Source of the DNA: Phyllostachys edulis
Taxonomy: Eukaryota; Streptophyta; Magnoliopsida; Poales; Poaceae
NCBI GenBank assembly: GCA_036346405.1
Contig: CM070562.1
Location: 98,420,284-98,484,283 of the forward strand
Length of the DNA stretch: 64,000 nucleotides
Reading direction: 5' to 3'
Shown: in pieces, positions 11,281 to 23,362 of the stretch
Layout: every line of letters starts with the position of its first letter
How positions within the stretch are numbered: position 1 is the first letter of the stretch
Notes under the pieces: generated by a model
Told to the model about the DNA's origin: nothing
The model's input: the letters and a program-made list of their open reading frames with translations, nothing else
Database searches by the model: none
Translations under genes and position numbers: made by a program

Positions 11281-13700
11281 ACGTAGCAAGGTGGGTAGAT
11301 AATAAGTACCAGTGGGTAGAACTTCATGTCCTAGAAAGAGAAACATTATAGAACGTTATTATATAATTATACTTGACCTTGTCTATAGTCGAGCGAGCGA
11401 ATCTGGGGCTGGAATTAGATTATCATTATAGGTGTTAGAGGCACACAAGTGAAAAGTAGATGATTAAAAACACAAGATGTAGTCTCAACAGGCTCTCTTT
11501 ATTGATGATTTGCTCATAGGCGTAGCGTGTGCAATGAGAGACTTACCCTCCCCTTATATAGGGAGAGGATGCATCCCTTCATAATTCAATAAAGAATATA
11601 AGACTAAACTATACTAATAGACCTTTATATGAGCCAAGCCCCCTAATAAGTCTGTTTTGGTAAAAGTGTCCACGCATTATTTTTTTTCTCAACAATAGGA
11701 AGCATGTGTAAGTTGAGACCATATTTGAAACACGAGAATCGAAGTGTTTTATGTTAAATTCATGTGTTCCAACGAGCCTGATTGTTGGGCTAACTTGTGG
11801 TTTTCGCAACTCTTTTTTCCTTGAAAGAAAAAGCAAACATGTGCCCAGAAGAACTTCTCACCCTGACGTCAAAATATTTCGAAATATCAATTTTAAGATT
11901 TACAAGGATTGAAAAGACTTTCCTACACCAAACAAGTCATCGACAATGAGCCTGAATGCTTAACCAGGCTGCATGTATTTGTGCATCAATGTAACCCAAG
12001 TGAATCAATCGCCCGATTTCTTCAGGTTGCCATGGGCCAGCACCACCAAACCATACGACTGATACGAGGCTACGAGCGCGTAACAGGCCTAACTCATACG
12101 GGCTTTTCTCAAACGGCCTAGCAGATAGCAGGCTGAATAGAGCTTTCTTCTACGTACATTCGGCCAGCAAAATTTAGGCCTAACGTGGTCGCATCCAGAC
12201 AATGGAAAGAGCACAAACGGCGAACGAAACTGGCCCCAATTTGGTTGCCGACGAGGTGCTAATGGGTTCGAGCTCGTCTCTAGCTGAATTCACTAGGACT
12301 TGTCCCTTTTGCTTTTATTCCCTTTCCGCAAAGTACATGCAGATGAACAAACGGTCCATCAAACCTTTTTTTTTTCTTTCCCCTTTTTAATGGAAAACTA
12401 CACTTGTTTCTCTCGTACAAGACTACAAGAGGTTTCTTTGTAGACACGGCCATGCTTTGATTGGGAACAATGCCAAAAAATATTGGCATTCCATGCTTGT
12501 CATGAAACTTTGGGCAATGCCGTCATGGGCGAATCGCGTTATCTCCTGCCGCCCATTGCCTTCTCCACTTCCCAAAGGAAGAGCAAATCGCAGATTTCAA
12601 GTAGCGACTAGCATAATAATTAAGTAGCCGCACCATAGCGGTGTTGCGCCACCTAATACGCTACCCGTCTACCTGTGGCTGTGGATGCCATGTATTTTTT
12701 TTCTCCGTGTCCTGGACACTTTGATGGGCATGATTTTTTGGTGCACGCACCACCGATCGGCCGGGACACCTCACGTGGTTGGTACGATTGTCATTTTCTT
12801 GCTGGTGATCGTGTCACCGGTTGGTACGTGCCTAAGACTATTCTCCTCTCTGATAAGCAGGCAGACAGTTGCGCCATCACGGGCTCCAGGCTGAAGCTAG
12901 CTGCTAGCTTCTGACGAAAAGATTCATCCATCGGCTAACCACATACATGATTCCGTTTCCCCGGTTAACCGAATTTCTCCCAAGGAACATGATGAGATGA
13001 TGCCAAGAGATGATCTATATCAACTAGCTGCAGGTCACTTTCTTCTTTTTCTATGATTTTGAATTGAGACTACAAGACTAGTAGAGCTTTGCGAAGGTCT
13101 AGATTAAAGTTGCTACATCTGAGCCCTGTGATATGATAATCATTTTGATGCTGGCTCAAACTACTATTAGCATTTCCTAACCACTGCAGTCTACAGCCTG
13201 TCAAAATTGGTACTGTCAGTGTTGGACGCCATTGATGGTTAATGGACAGGTGTATTAATTACTGTAAGATCGAGTTCATTTGGCTAGATAGGTGCGCTTA
13301 ACTGCCAGCTTAATTGAGCCAAGTTCATAATTGTGCTGCACCTAACCTGACTTTGAGCTGCAGAAAAGCTGCTTTAGCTTAGACTGTATGTCATTACAGC
13401 ATGATATTCATTCGATATGTCACAATACTCCTAATTTTGAGGGCAACAATACAGTTCAAGCGACAGCAGAAGCTCCCAAACTAGAGAAACGCGAAAATAA
13501 CAGAAGAACTAAAATATCAGATACCTTAAATTTAGATGCCTGAATCCCGCACAGCCTGACCAGTGACGGCCAGAAGCAAAGTACTACTCAGTACTCAAAC
13601 GTACTACGTCAGTTATCGTAGCAGTAATCAGGTGGTTGGCAATGCCATGGATAAAAAGATTATTTCTCAACTGATGAAAGCTACTCGTGAGATTCCCATG
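11281..13700. other. Intergenic spacer upstream of the protease gene
   Basis: No convincing coding sequence. At 11440-11640 a segment with a minus-strand TATA-like motif (tatataagggg, about 11560) and an A/T-rich tail resembles a decayed LTR. The rest is unassigned. 13200-13700 is probably the upstream regulatory region of the gene that follows. Confidence 0.4.
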
Positions 13701-13711
13701 CGCTGGGAATC

Positions 13712-13720
13712 TATATAAAA
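13712..13720 (+). promoter_or_regulatory. TATA box of the aspartic protease gene
   Basis: The sequence CTATATAAAAGG lies 79-87 bp upstream of the start codon at 13799. A transcription start about 30 bp downstream would give a 5' leader of roughly 50 nt. Confidence 0.75.
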
Positions 13721-13798
13721 GGCCACGAGGGGGCTGGCTTATTGTTATACAGCCACTGAGCAACCGCAAGAAGAGGAAGAAGGTTTCAGATAGATGAG

Positions 13799-16700
13799 AT
13801 GGCGTTGCCTCTTCTGCTTGCCTTCTCCCTGCTCTTCGCAGTGGCGACTCCTATCAGGGACATCACTGATGCATGCTCGTCAGAAGTAAAAGGTATAATT
13901 CCTCATAGTCTTGTCTAACTTTCTTGATTCGTGTTTTTGCATACTTTCCATTGGTTATCTCTGGTTTCCGCAACTAGATCAAGGATATGTACTTTCTTGA
14001 CATATCTACAACAGTACTACTAACCTTAGATGGCATTAGACACTTCAGTAGGAAGAGGAAAGCGCACGAGTTTTAGGGCCTTAAGTAGCATTTGAGGAAC
14101 CAATTTGTAACTGTCAGTAACTTCAGATATTTTTTTGTTATGGTGACTGCTCTTTTCTTTTTAGAAAGGTATAAAATCGCTGCTTAGAATGAATTAACCT
14201 GGAGGTGTGTCATAGAAGTGGTCAAAGGGTAGAAATAATGGCCTTATGAACCTGAATAGCAGAGCTTTTGCTATTCACTAAAAAAAGATAAAATTGAGCT
14301 CAAATTTGTGTTGGATATGTGTCACCCTGCAAATATTTTCAGGCAGCAGCGGCTAATTGAAGCGCCTTTGCCTATGTCAAGTATATCTGCATAAAAGTTG
14401 ACAGCTCCAAAGGACAATCTAGATCGAATCTGTTCGACTCGCTTACTTTTGTTAACTCTTTTCGCCACCAGGAAATACACAGGCCAGGACAATAGTATAA
14501 GTACGTTCGATCGATAGATTATGCATACTTTTCAATGCTCCGTCACCACCAGAATGAAAGCGTCTTGTTAGGTATGTATTTTGTCGATGGCCAATTGGCG
14601 CTTGAGCGTTGTGCTAACAGTCTGATACCATTCTTAAAACAATCTTGTGGTTTGCACTAGATACTTCCAACATGCAAGTATGTCACCGATTTATAGTTCC
14701 ACCTTTTACATGAACTTTACATCCATATTATCAACGGTAAAAACTTCTTCGAGAGTGGTAGTTACTTGTTAAGTGCCACTTAACTGCACCCAATTAAGAT
14801 CAAAGCTAGACATCAATCTATGACCTTTCTGAGTTGTCACATGGTCCCGATCGAATTGAAGACCAGTCAGTGACTTATGGCGGCCTGTTTGGTTCGTAGC
14901 CAAATATTGTTTTGCCACACTTCGAGTTACGCAAGTTTGACCAAGTTAATCACTCGTTTGGTTTATAGCCACACTTGTGGTAAGATTTATTTTCTATCAC
15001 CTGAATCCAACACGTCAGTGACTCAAAAAAGTGTGGCAAGATTCCTTTTTGCTAGCCAATGTGTGGCGCCAATTTTTATAATATAACCTTAGGCATGTTT
15101 GTTTAGGAGAAAACTAGTAAACTCTGACAACGTTAGTATATGAACCAAACCGATTCTTAGTGTGACTACCCACTATGGAGCTCAAACGTAATGTACTTTG
15201 TTTTCCCGTGAAATCAATCGTTTCCCACCGCCAACCACCATATCTATCACGACCACAGGATGGGCGCCGAGATGTGCAGCAGATGCTGCGTCAAAAACGT
15301 CACCGGATACGCAAAGTTTTCAATGCTGATCGACCGATGAGGATAGCGGCATTCGCTTCCTTTTTATCCCTTTCTTTGCCGTGACATGAATCAATCAAGC
15401 ATTGTACCCGCACGACATTATGCCCACACCAGAAATGTGGTTACGTTGTAAATGATTTGCCCATATAGCCACATCTGGGTTGTAGTGGTCCAAAGAAAAC
15501 GTGGTTCTCAAATCGATCATCCAAAGCACTAGTACAATCTTGGTTCTTCTTCTCCTTGAGAAAATATCTATGGGTGTTTCTCGTAATCTCCTTTAAAAAA
15601 AAGGAGAAGAAGCAGCAACTAAGGTACCTTCTTGTATGGTATGTACTTAGGCAAAAAAAAGTAATGGAAGGCGTGTTGAAACTGGTGGTCCTTGCTTATG
15701 ACAACCACTCCAATTGTCCATTATATCATGTCGAGTAGTGTCATATTAACTACCAACCAATATTAACTACCAACCAAAAGCGTCTACCTCAGTCCCTTTC
15801 TGACCTGTTTTCTCTTATGTTGGATTTTTGTTAGCGCAAGCCCGCCTAACTTCAGCATGACAAAAACTTAGTTTTCAGTGTTTCTGACCAAGTGAGCTAG
15901 TAGTACAGATTAAATGCCTAGTTGGTACCTTGGCATGCATGGCTAGTAGATACTAGATTCAGTATGGTCCTTCTGTAAAAAGAATATTGAGATAGACAAA
16001 TCGAACAAGCATGTGCTAATCCTGACAGACAAAGTTCCCGCTTGATTCCTCGGTTTTGCTTAGAAGTAATACATGCATGTGGTCTAGTCTGAATGTCTCA
16101 AGAAGTACGTATCGTGCTTAATCTGTCATCGAGTCAATATTACACTCACACTCGTTGGTTAGTTACACGTTGCAATAGCCCTCTGCCACCTAACATAATA
16201 ATGGACGCGATTTAATGCGGTTATGACCAGTTGATGCGTGCCGGACGGCGATGTGAGCCACTCGCGTGAGTCGTGATGCAAACTGCAAAAAGAATGGAGC
16301 TAGAGAATTTTTACCTAATAGTCACACGGTGATAACTAAATATCGAGGATATCAAGTTTAAACATTCTTTTATTCTACATGAATAAACTAAAAACTATAT
16401 AAAGAACTTCATCAGCCATAGGGACCATAGCTCCTACTAGTCCCATGTCTCCGTCTCTAACTCCAAAGCCTTTAGGAGCTGATTGACATGTGCCCTCAAT
16501 CTTGGGGTGCTCAGGTTGTGTATAGTACGTACATAACCTGTAGCACACTAGCTACCTGTAAAATCAACAGAGTATACACACTCGCATGTTTGTTTGGTCA
16601 TGTGACGATCCAAACTTCCAGAGTCCCTTGGGAAAGGAAATGAGCAGGAATAATCTGATGTCAGGTTTCTTTACCCTAATCTGATGGCATGTGCACTGTC

Positions 16701-18227
16701 ACTGACAGTACATGGCACTACTCTGAAATAATGGCCGTTATATCGGTAGCGTTGCCATGTTGGGTGAGGCATCAATAGATTATACATCACTGTCTAAACG
16801 CGAGACTGCTAAAACTTTGGCGACAAGAGCTGGCGCGGTAGGCTTAGTAGTGGTTGCCTGGTTGGTGACGACGATGCACGCACCGGAAAGTGAGGAAGGC
16901 CTTGCTTGGCAGCAGCAAAACATAGTAGTAGAAGTTAACTGCGTGCCACTGAACTGCAGATTTCCAGCACCTGAACAGTTCGGGCTTGCACCTCGAGCTG
17001 CATCACCCGCGGAGCCCCTGCTCGCCGGCGCCGCTCCCGGCTGACCTCCCCTTCTCCGCCGTGCTCACCCACGACGATGCGCGCATCGCATCCTTCGCCG
17101 CGCGCCTCGCCAAGACGCCGTCCGCGCGCCCCACCTCCCTCGACCGCGCGGACGCTGCGGGCTCCCTCGCATCCGTGCCGCTCAGCCCGGGCAAGTCGGT
17201 GGGCGTGGGCAACTACGTCACCCGCATGGGCCTCGGCACGCCGGCCAAGTCGTACGTCATGGTCGTCGACACGGGGTCCTCGCTCACCTGGCTCCAGTGC
17301 TCCCCCTGCATCGTGTCGTGCCACCGCCAGGCCGGCCCGGTGTTCAACCCCAAGACGTCGAGCACCTACGCCTCCGTGTCGTGCTCCTCGTCGCAGTGCA
17401 ACGACCTCACCTCCGCTACGCTCAACCGCGCCGCCTGCTCCTCCTCCAACGTCTGCATCTACCAGGCCAGCTACGGCGACAGCTCCTTCTCCGTCGGGTA
17501 CCTGAGCAAGGACACCGTGTCGTTCGGCTCGAAAAGCATGCCCAACTTCTACTACGGCTGTGGGCAGGACAACGAGGGGCTCTTCGGGCGCTCGGCCGGG
17601 CTCATCGGCCTGGCGCGTAACAAGCTGTCGCTGCTGTACCAGCTCGCGCCGAGCCTCGGGAACTCCTTCTCCTACTGCCTCCCGACGTCGTCGTCCTCTG
17701 GGTACCTGTCCATCGGGTCGTACAACCCGGGGCAGTACTCGTTCACGCCCATGGTATCGAGCTCGCTCGACGACTCGCTCTACTTCATCAAGCTGGCCGG
17801 GATAACGGTCGCCGGGAGGTCGCTGGCCGTGTCGTCGTCGGAGTACTCCAGCCTGCCGACCATCATCGACTCGGGCACAGTGATCACGCGCCTGCCCACG
17901 AGCGTGTACTCGGCGTTGAGCAAGGCGGTGGCCGGGGCCATGAAGGGGACGCCGCGCGCGTCGGCCTACTCCATCCTCGACACGTGCTTTAAGGGCCGGG
18001 CATCGCAGCTGCGAGTGCCGGCGGTTAGCCTGGCGTTTGCCGGCGGCGCGGTGCTGAAGCTGTCGGCGCGGAACCTGCTCGTCGACGTAGACAGCTCTAC
18101 GACATGCCTGGCGTTTGCGCCCGCCAGGAGCGCCGCCATCATCGGTAACACGCAGCAGCAGACGTTCAGCGTCGTCTACGACGTCAAGAGTAACAGGATC
18201 GGGTTCGCCGCCGGCGGCTGCAGCTGA
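13799..18227 (+). CDS. Nepenthesin-type (A1B) aspartic protease, two exons
   Basis: Predicted secreted or vacuolar aspartic endopeptidase of the plant At5g10770/CND41-like group. Exon 1 is 13799-13892 and exon 2 is 16960-18227, with a GT-AG intron of 3067 bp. The split codon G|AT joins ...CSSEVK to DFQHLNSSGLHLELHHP, giving 453 residues. A hydrophobic signal peptide occupies about residues 1-17. A propeptide follows (LHHPRSPCSP motif, Ala/Arg-rich helix). The mature N-terminal lobe carries the first catalytic DTGSS (Asp135) in VVDTGSSLTW, followed by the Cys-rich insertion typical of nepenthesins (about residues 145-197). The flap Tyr203 lies in YGDSSFSVG. The second catalytic DSG (Asp335) lies in IIDSGTVITRLP, and the protein ends GFAAGGCS. 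Both active-site triads are intact. Exon 2 is strongly GC-rich, as in many grass genes. The start is chosen for its GAGATGG context and the signal peptide. Substrate is unknown. Confidence 0.93.
13893..16959 (+). other. Large intron of the protease gene
   Basis: Donor AAG|GTATAA and acceptor CTGCAG|AT. At over 3 kb it is unusually long for this gene type. It holds a MITE-like insertion (14882-15157), a short direct repeat of atattaactaccaacca near 15750-15775, and otherwise A/T-rich sequence without recognisable genes. Confidence 0.85.
14882..15157. mobile_element. MITE-like element in the protease intron
   Basis: The left end reads GGCCTGTTTGGTTCGTAGCC. The right end, inverted, reads CGGTTTGGTTCATA, sharing GTTTGGTTC. 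Internally the phrases TTTGGTT and GCCACACTT recur. A TTA occurs near both ends, as for Tourist/Harbinger-type insertions, but the exact boundaries and duplication are not clean. Confidence 0.4.
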
Positions 18228-19460
18228 GAAGGTGCATGCGCGCATGCACGGACTTGGGTAAATGCGCAATGCATTTGCTATTCGCTTTCTGAACTCGTCC
18301 GTTTGATTTGACCACACGAGCTCCTTGCAGTTCATCTGTTCATGCATCATGCATGTGGATGAAAACATCACACAAGGTAGATGAAAAGGGAGTTGATAAA
18401 GTGTTGCTATAGCACCTAGGTGTACATGTTATTACATCGTTGTTACATAAAAAAACATAAAAAGAATATAGGAGTAATGCTATTTATATTGTTCAGGCCA
18501 GGCGGTGAAGTATGTGAAAGCTAGTAGAGCAAGACCCCAAAGAAGATTATATTTCACATAGCCAAGAGGATATAGCATGTCAATTCATTGGCAAATACTC
18601 CGCAGAATGATTTACTTTGTATGAATAGATAAATTAAAGGGGCGTGTGTGTTTCGAAGTTCCTCCTTAGAACTTCAAGAATTCCTTCCATCTACGGCCAA
18701 AAAAAATGTAGAAGTGGAAGATATGCTTGTATTCATGTGCTCTTCGGACAACGAAGATTGATTTATATCATATCTTTAACGAAATGAGGATACGTTATTT
18801 GTGGTATGGTATCTTTAGTTTTTGCAGCATTGTATTTAATTAAGATTGATTTCACAACTCCGGAATTGTTGTGTTCTCATCTACTTTCGAAAATCGTATG
18901 ATTGGAAGCCGAACAAGCGGTTATGCAAAGCAAAACTAGTTGGTCGTTAGAACTAGAACAAAGAGTGAAACTTTAGTCGTTGCAATATTGCACTCTCTTC
19001 AATAATTGCAACACAGAAAGCGCAACTACACAAGTACTACCTTTTCCCGTTATGAACGAAAAGATACTGAATGGCCCCAAGACGCGCGCGAGACATGCAA
19101 GGCATTCTCTTACGTCAAAGCATGGTCACTTGTCCTTTACAAGTACATTTTCCCATTTTCTTCATAGGGAAATGCAGTCTTGTTTGATGATGCATGAGCA
19201 TAGAACGATGACAACGATCTCAATATTTTCACGGGAATGTACAAGCAGAAGCGGGCAAGTACTACAAGACATGCGTAAAATTGCAAAGGAACAGGATCCC
19301 CTATCTGGCGCGCCTAGTGCATGCATGGATGATAAGTGGAATAATTCTCAGTTCTGGAAGTTTTGGTAGAAAAGAACTTCATAGTGTGTGTGTCTCTCTA
19401 TATATATATGGTACATTCTACTCGGTGGGGCAGCTAGGATTCAAACCTGTGGGATCAACC
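18228..19460. other. Protease 3' flank and spacer
   Basis: The first few hundred bases should contain the 3' UTR of the protease gene. A/T-rich sequence from 18440 to 19000 could hold poly(A) signals but none stands out. A short TA run occurs at 19398-19410. No gene is evident. Confidence 0.5.
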
Positions 19461-20916
19461 CAGTGACGAATCCAAAATGAAAAATGAGAGTGGGCTCAAC
19501 CGCTCAAGGCCTCGAATGACTAAACTAATTTGTAATAAAATAAAAACAAAACCAAAAAATCATAGTTTCATACATGAATAAAAGAAATAAAAAAAGCAGA
19601 AAATATAGTCTGTACTTAGGTAGCTTAATACTGGAAACATCGAATTGATCAGTTGACCCTTTTCACTTGACCATGGCATCAAATAATCTGATTTTTCTTT
19701 CATATAAGTCAAGGCAATTGCACAATTCATACTCAAAAGTAAGTACAAGCTGATAAGAAACTAAAAAGGTGGTAGGAAGTAGGAACTGAAAAATGCTACA
19801 AAGGGTTGCATTATTAATTATTATCTAATGAAAACAAAACCCTTGTTATCAAAACTAGCACATGCTCTCAGAAAACTAACTGGTTGTTAATCTAATGTTG
19901 GGCTCCAGCGAACATCTTACATTAACAAGCCTAGCTGCAGTGTCTGGGAACTGCTCTGCTTTCTTGTAAAAGTACGGTTGGTTAGATATGATCACATTCT
20001 TGATTCTTCCCTGCATCAGAAAGAATAACATCGTCATTGATCAATTGGATGAGTGTTTCCCTACAGATAGATACATTTTTATTCTGCAACATTAAGCCCA
20101 AAAAAACCAGTAGATTACGATTGGTGAGAAACTGAACATAGACTTTCAGTAAATCCAAAAAGTGGGTTGTTCAAGTTGTCAAGCACTATTTCATAGTTCA
20201 TGCAATCATAATATAAATACAAAGTGAGTAAGAAACATGACTGGACACATCTGTAAAGATCTCCAATAAAATCATTGTTAACCGATGCATCACCCAAGAT
20301 GCTTGGCTTCCCCGGTTCCCCCACGCCCAAATCGTCACCTCCGGCCTCCCCCCATGCCAAATCGCCACCTCCTGCCTCCCCCCATGCCAAATCGCCTCCT
20401 CCGGCCGACTGCTATCCTCCGGGCTCTCGTTCGGCCGCTCCCCAACCAGGCAGCCCTCCTCCTCCTCTGGGCTCCGGGCTCCAACTCCCACTCCCGGCCG
20501 CCTAGATCTGAGATGCATCGCCTCCGGCTCCCCCTCCCCCAGGTGCGCTGCCTCCCTCACCCGGCTGCGGGCTGCAGGCTCCCTACCTCAGCCCGACAGC
20601 CTCCCTCCTCGGCCTCCTCCAGATCCGGCTACCGGCAGCGATGAGGCGTCGTCGCATCGAGGATCGCGGTGCGGCGGTGGCTCCCCACCCCTTTGGCTGC
20701 CCTCAAGTGCGTTGCCACCAGGAGGGGGGCTTCCGGCCGCCCGTGGAGGGTGGGCTTTAGTCTGATGAAGGCCACACGGTTGGATTCGCCTGATCAACCC
20801 TGGTAAAATCTTTAGACTTTCATGAGTGTATATACAAATATCAATAGTGACTAGGCTTTTTATGCAAAAACATGTGGGGTCAATTGACCCCATAGGTTTA
20901 AACTGCCTCGCCACTG
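19461..20916. mobile_element. Tip100-type hAT element 1 (non-autonomous or dead)
   Basis: The left end is CAGTGACGAATCC and the right end, inverted, is CAGTGGCGAGGC, the CAGTGGCG-type terminus of Tip100-like hAT transposons. The first ~85 bp of its left side (…GGGCTCAACCGCTCAAGGCC, GACTAAACTAATTTGT) is nearly repeated, inverted, at the right end of element 2, so the two are one family. I find no 8 bp duplication at these ends. The middle is Pro-codon-like GC-rich sequence with a 30 bp tandem repeat. No transposase is recognisable. Confidence 0.6.
20320..20406. repeat. 30 bp tandem repeat, about 2.8 copies
   Basis: The unit is built around ccatgccaaatcgccacctc followed by ctgcctcccc, and lies inside hAT element 1. 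The last unit is diverged. Confidence 0.75.
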
Positions 20917-22030
20917 ATTCACTAGTAGTATATGGCGATAGTATAAATCAAATCTGACCATTAATTTGCTAAGGGCATAATAGACTTTTCTTTGTTTTTT
21001 TTCATGAGGGTGTTATGGACTTTTTTAACTAGGGTTGAAAATATTACTCTCATGGCATGTAATCCTCCACACGGGCAATTACAATTCTACCCTGTCGGGA
21101 TTCACTAAATCCTAACTAATATGGACCATTGGATCAAAGAGAATGGACGAACCGTATTAAATTGAGTGTACTCCGTAAAAGAGCTCTTTTAAAAGGAGGA
21201 CACTAACACGCTACCGGTCATCACGTGTTAGTCGTCCCGCACGACCACTCCCTCTACTCTGCTCTGTGCTTCTTCTTACTTGCACTGGCGACCCCTCCAT
21301 CCCCATCTCCTACTTATACAGTCCCCCTCTCCACCGTCGTCCTTGCCCCTGCCCACCACCCCCCACGGCTTGGCGCCATCAAGGCCAACCCCGCCATCGC
21401 CGCCGCCACCTCCCTGACCGGTGGCGCCACCGCACCGCCTCTACTCCCCATCTATCGTCATCCAAGCCTCTCCCAACCTAACTTGAGTGTCGTCGTCGTC
21501 GTGTCGCCCGCCACCACCCTCCTCCGATCCCGTGGTTGGCGGCACCACTGTCACCTCCCCCTCCCTTTATACCACGGGTTCGGTGAATCCCTCCCGAACT
21601 CTAATGAACCGTAACCCCAACCCCTCGTTGGAGAAGGGAAGGAGAGAGAACACCAGACGTGGTCGCCGGAGGTGGAGGGACACGTGGGAGGAAGAAGAAG
21701 GTGGGGAATCAGCATGCGCAGGAGCTCGGGAGGAAGAAAAGGTGGAACACGGGAGGTACAAGATGATGCGCGGGAGGAAGAAGAGGTGGAGCGGATGGAG
21801 GCGGTAGCTCGTTCCTCTTAACGAGCTACTAGCAGCTGTAAAGCATTTTTTAAGACTAGTTCAGAGTTAAATTCTTCTCAGCAAAGTAATTAAGCTCCAC
21901 TAACTCCTTAGGTTCGAATTATCCACCCAAATTATGAACAATAATGGGTATCTGGCCGGGCCGCATAGACAGCACTCGATTTAAAAGCTGGATCGAATCG
22001 ATCGGCGGTTAATAACTCGAATTAAGTCCG
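20917..22030. other. Spacer with GC-rich unassigned stretch
   Basis: 20920-21180 is A/T-rich. 21225-21800 is GC-rich, with Ser/Pro-rich frames on the plus strand and a purine-rich end (21630-21800). None of these frames resembles a protein I know, and no splice-supported gene model can be drawn. Confidence 0.4.
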
Positions 22031-23340
22031 CTGGTAGTGTGCATCTTCATTTTTGGATCGATCCTTCCTATCCGAGTCTACATCATATCGATCGGTGCCT
22101 CATCACAATCCACGCGCCAGGACCCGCGGCATCGCACGCATACATTCGAGTACCAGTGGTACTCGTGCCTGCGTCCAACCGGGCGGGTGTGCTGAAAGGC
22201 GCCAATTGAACGCGCGCGTACATGGATGCATGCCGGCTGATCAGCGGCGTTCGATCGAAACGTTCGTCCAATGGATTTGGCGATATTTTTGTTGCGTGTG
22301 GACGCTAAACTTTCGAATTTGATTCGTCTTGGGGTCGGGCGAACAGCCATGGACCTGTACAGTACAGTGCATGGATGCCGACATATATATCGTGGTGTGA
22401 CCGTGTGAGACGCGTCTTCGACATGGACGGATTAGCTATATAGGCAGACTTCATGTTCATGGAGCAGATGGCTCATAAGTCATAACTGTCATTGATACAA
22501 GGCATTTATTCGGCGGTTTAGCTTGTACAGTAGTCAGGACGGAGACATGAGATTGGTGAGAGCCGTGGTCTCTATGGTTGATAAAATTATTTATATATTT
22601 TTTTAATTTGCTCATGTCCAATACCAAAATATTTATATTTGACGTCTCTCGGTATTTAGTTAGGGGACTGTCTATTACTCAGTTAACTGAAAATTTATTA
22701 TTTTTCAGACACTTTTTTAGCCGTCTGATCATAATCCTATGGGTGTGTTGCATTGATCGGTCTGTTATAACCGCATCCAACAAAGAGAAATGGACCTGTT
22801 AATTTTAGGATGCAAAAAAATGAATCTCAAAACAGACCAGACGGTTGAAAAATTCGACTGAAAGATTACAAATTTTCAGTTACCTGAAAAATAGCAAATC
22901 CGTTTAGTTATCATCATATACCGAGAGTAAAAATTTTCTGGCTCCCATTCATTAGGTGGGGGCTTCGTAGAATAAAAGATGACGTGCCATGTTCGCAGTT
23001 CCACTCACCTTGTGCCGGGCCGGCCGGGGCGCCGAGGCTTGGGCGTAGCAGCGCGTTGGGCGGGGGAGGCGGTCGCGCGGGCGCGGCATTTCTCGGCGCA
23101 ACGGCACGACCACGACACGCTTGCGCCCGGGCATTTCACGCGTTGGATCCTGTGGGTTTTTGACGCGGGCTGTGTGAGAGGTGCGCTAGCTAGGGCGCCC
23201 GGGTTTTAACGGGCTTGTAGGCTGGGCCCGGCCTGACACCTACTGGCCAGAGCATTGACTAGCATCTTTTGCATTCTAATATCGGAGCACAATGCAGTGG
23301 GCCGGAAGTGTTTTGGGGCCTTTGCCCCCAACGAGACCAT
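22030..23340. repeat. Proximal copy of a diverged segmental duplication
   Basis: Several short blocks recur in the same order about 2.7-3.1 kb downstream: gtgctgaaagg…aattgaa (22190 / 25269), gacatggac (22420 / 25359), gcttgtacagtag (22519 / 25411), a GC-rich block followed by ttttgacg (23000-23170 / 25915-26140), and gcagtggccggaagt-like sequence (23292 / 26248). No gene is apparent. The assignment rests on visual alignment. Confidence 0.4.
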
Positions 23341-23362
23341 ATAAATCTGGGGACATATCTGG

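Noticed and set aside
16935..18371. Long open frame of 478 codons on the minus strand
   Set aside because: It is the antisense shadow of the GC-rich protease exon, with Arg/Gly/Ala-rich low-complexity composition and no recognisable domain; the plus strand has the conserved active sites.
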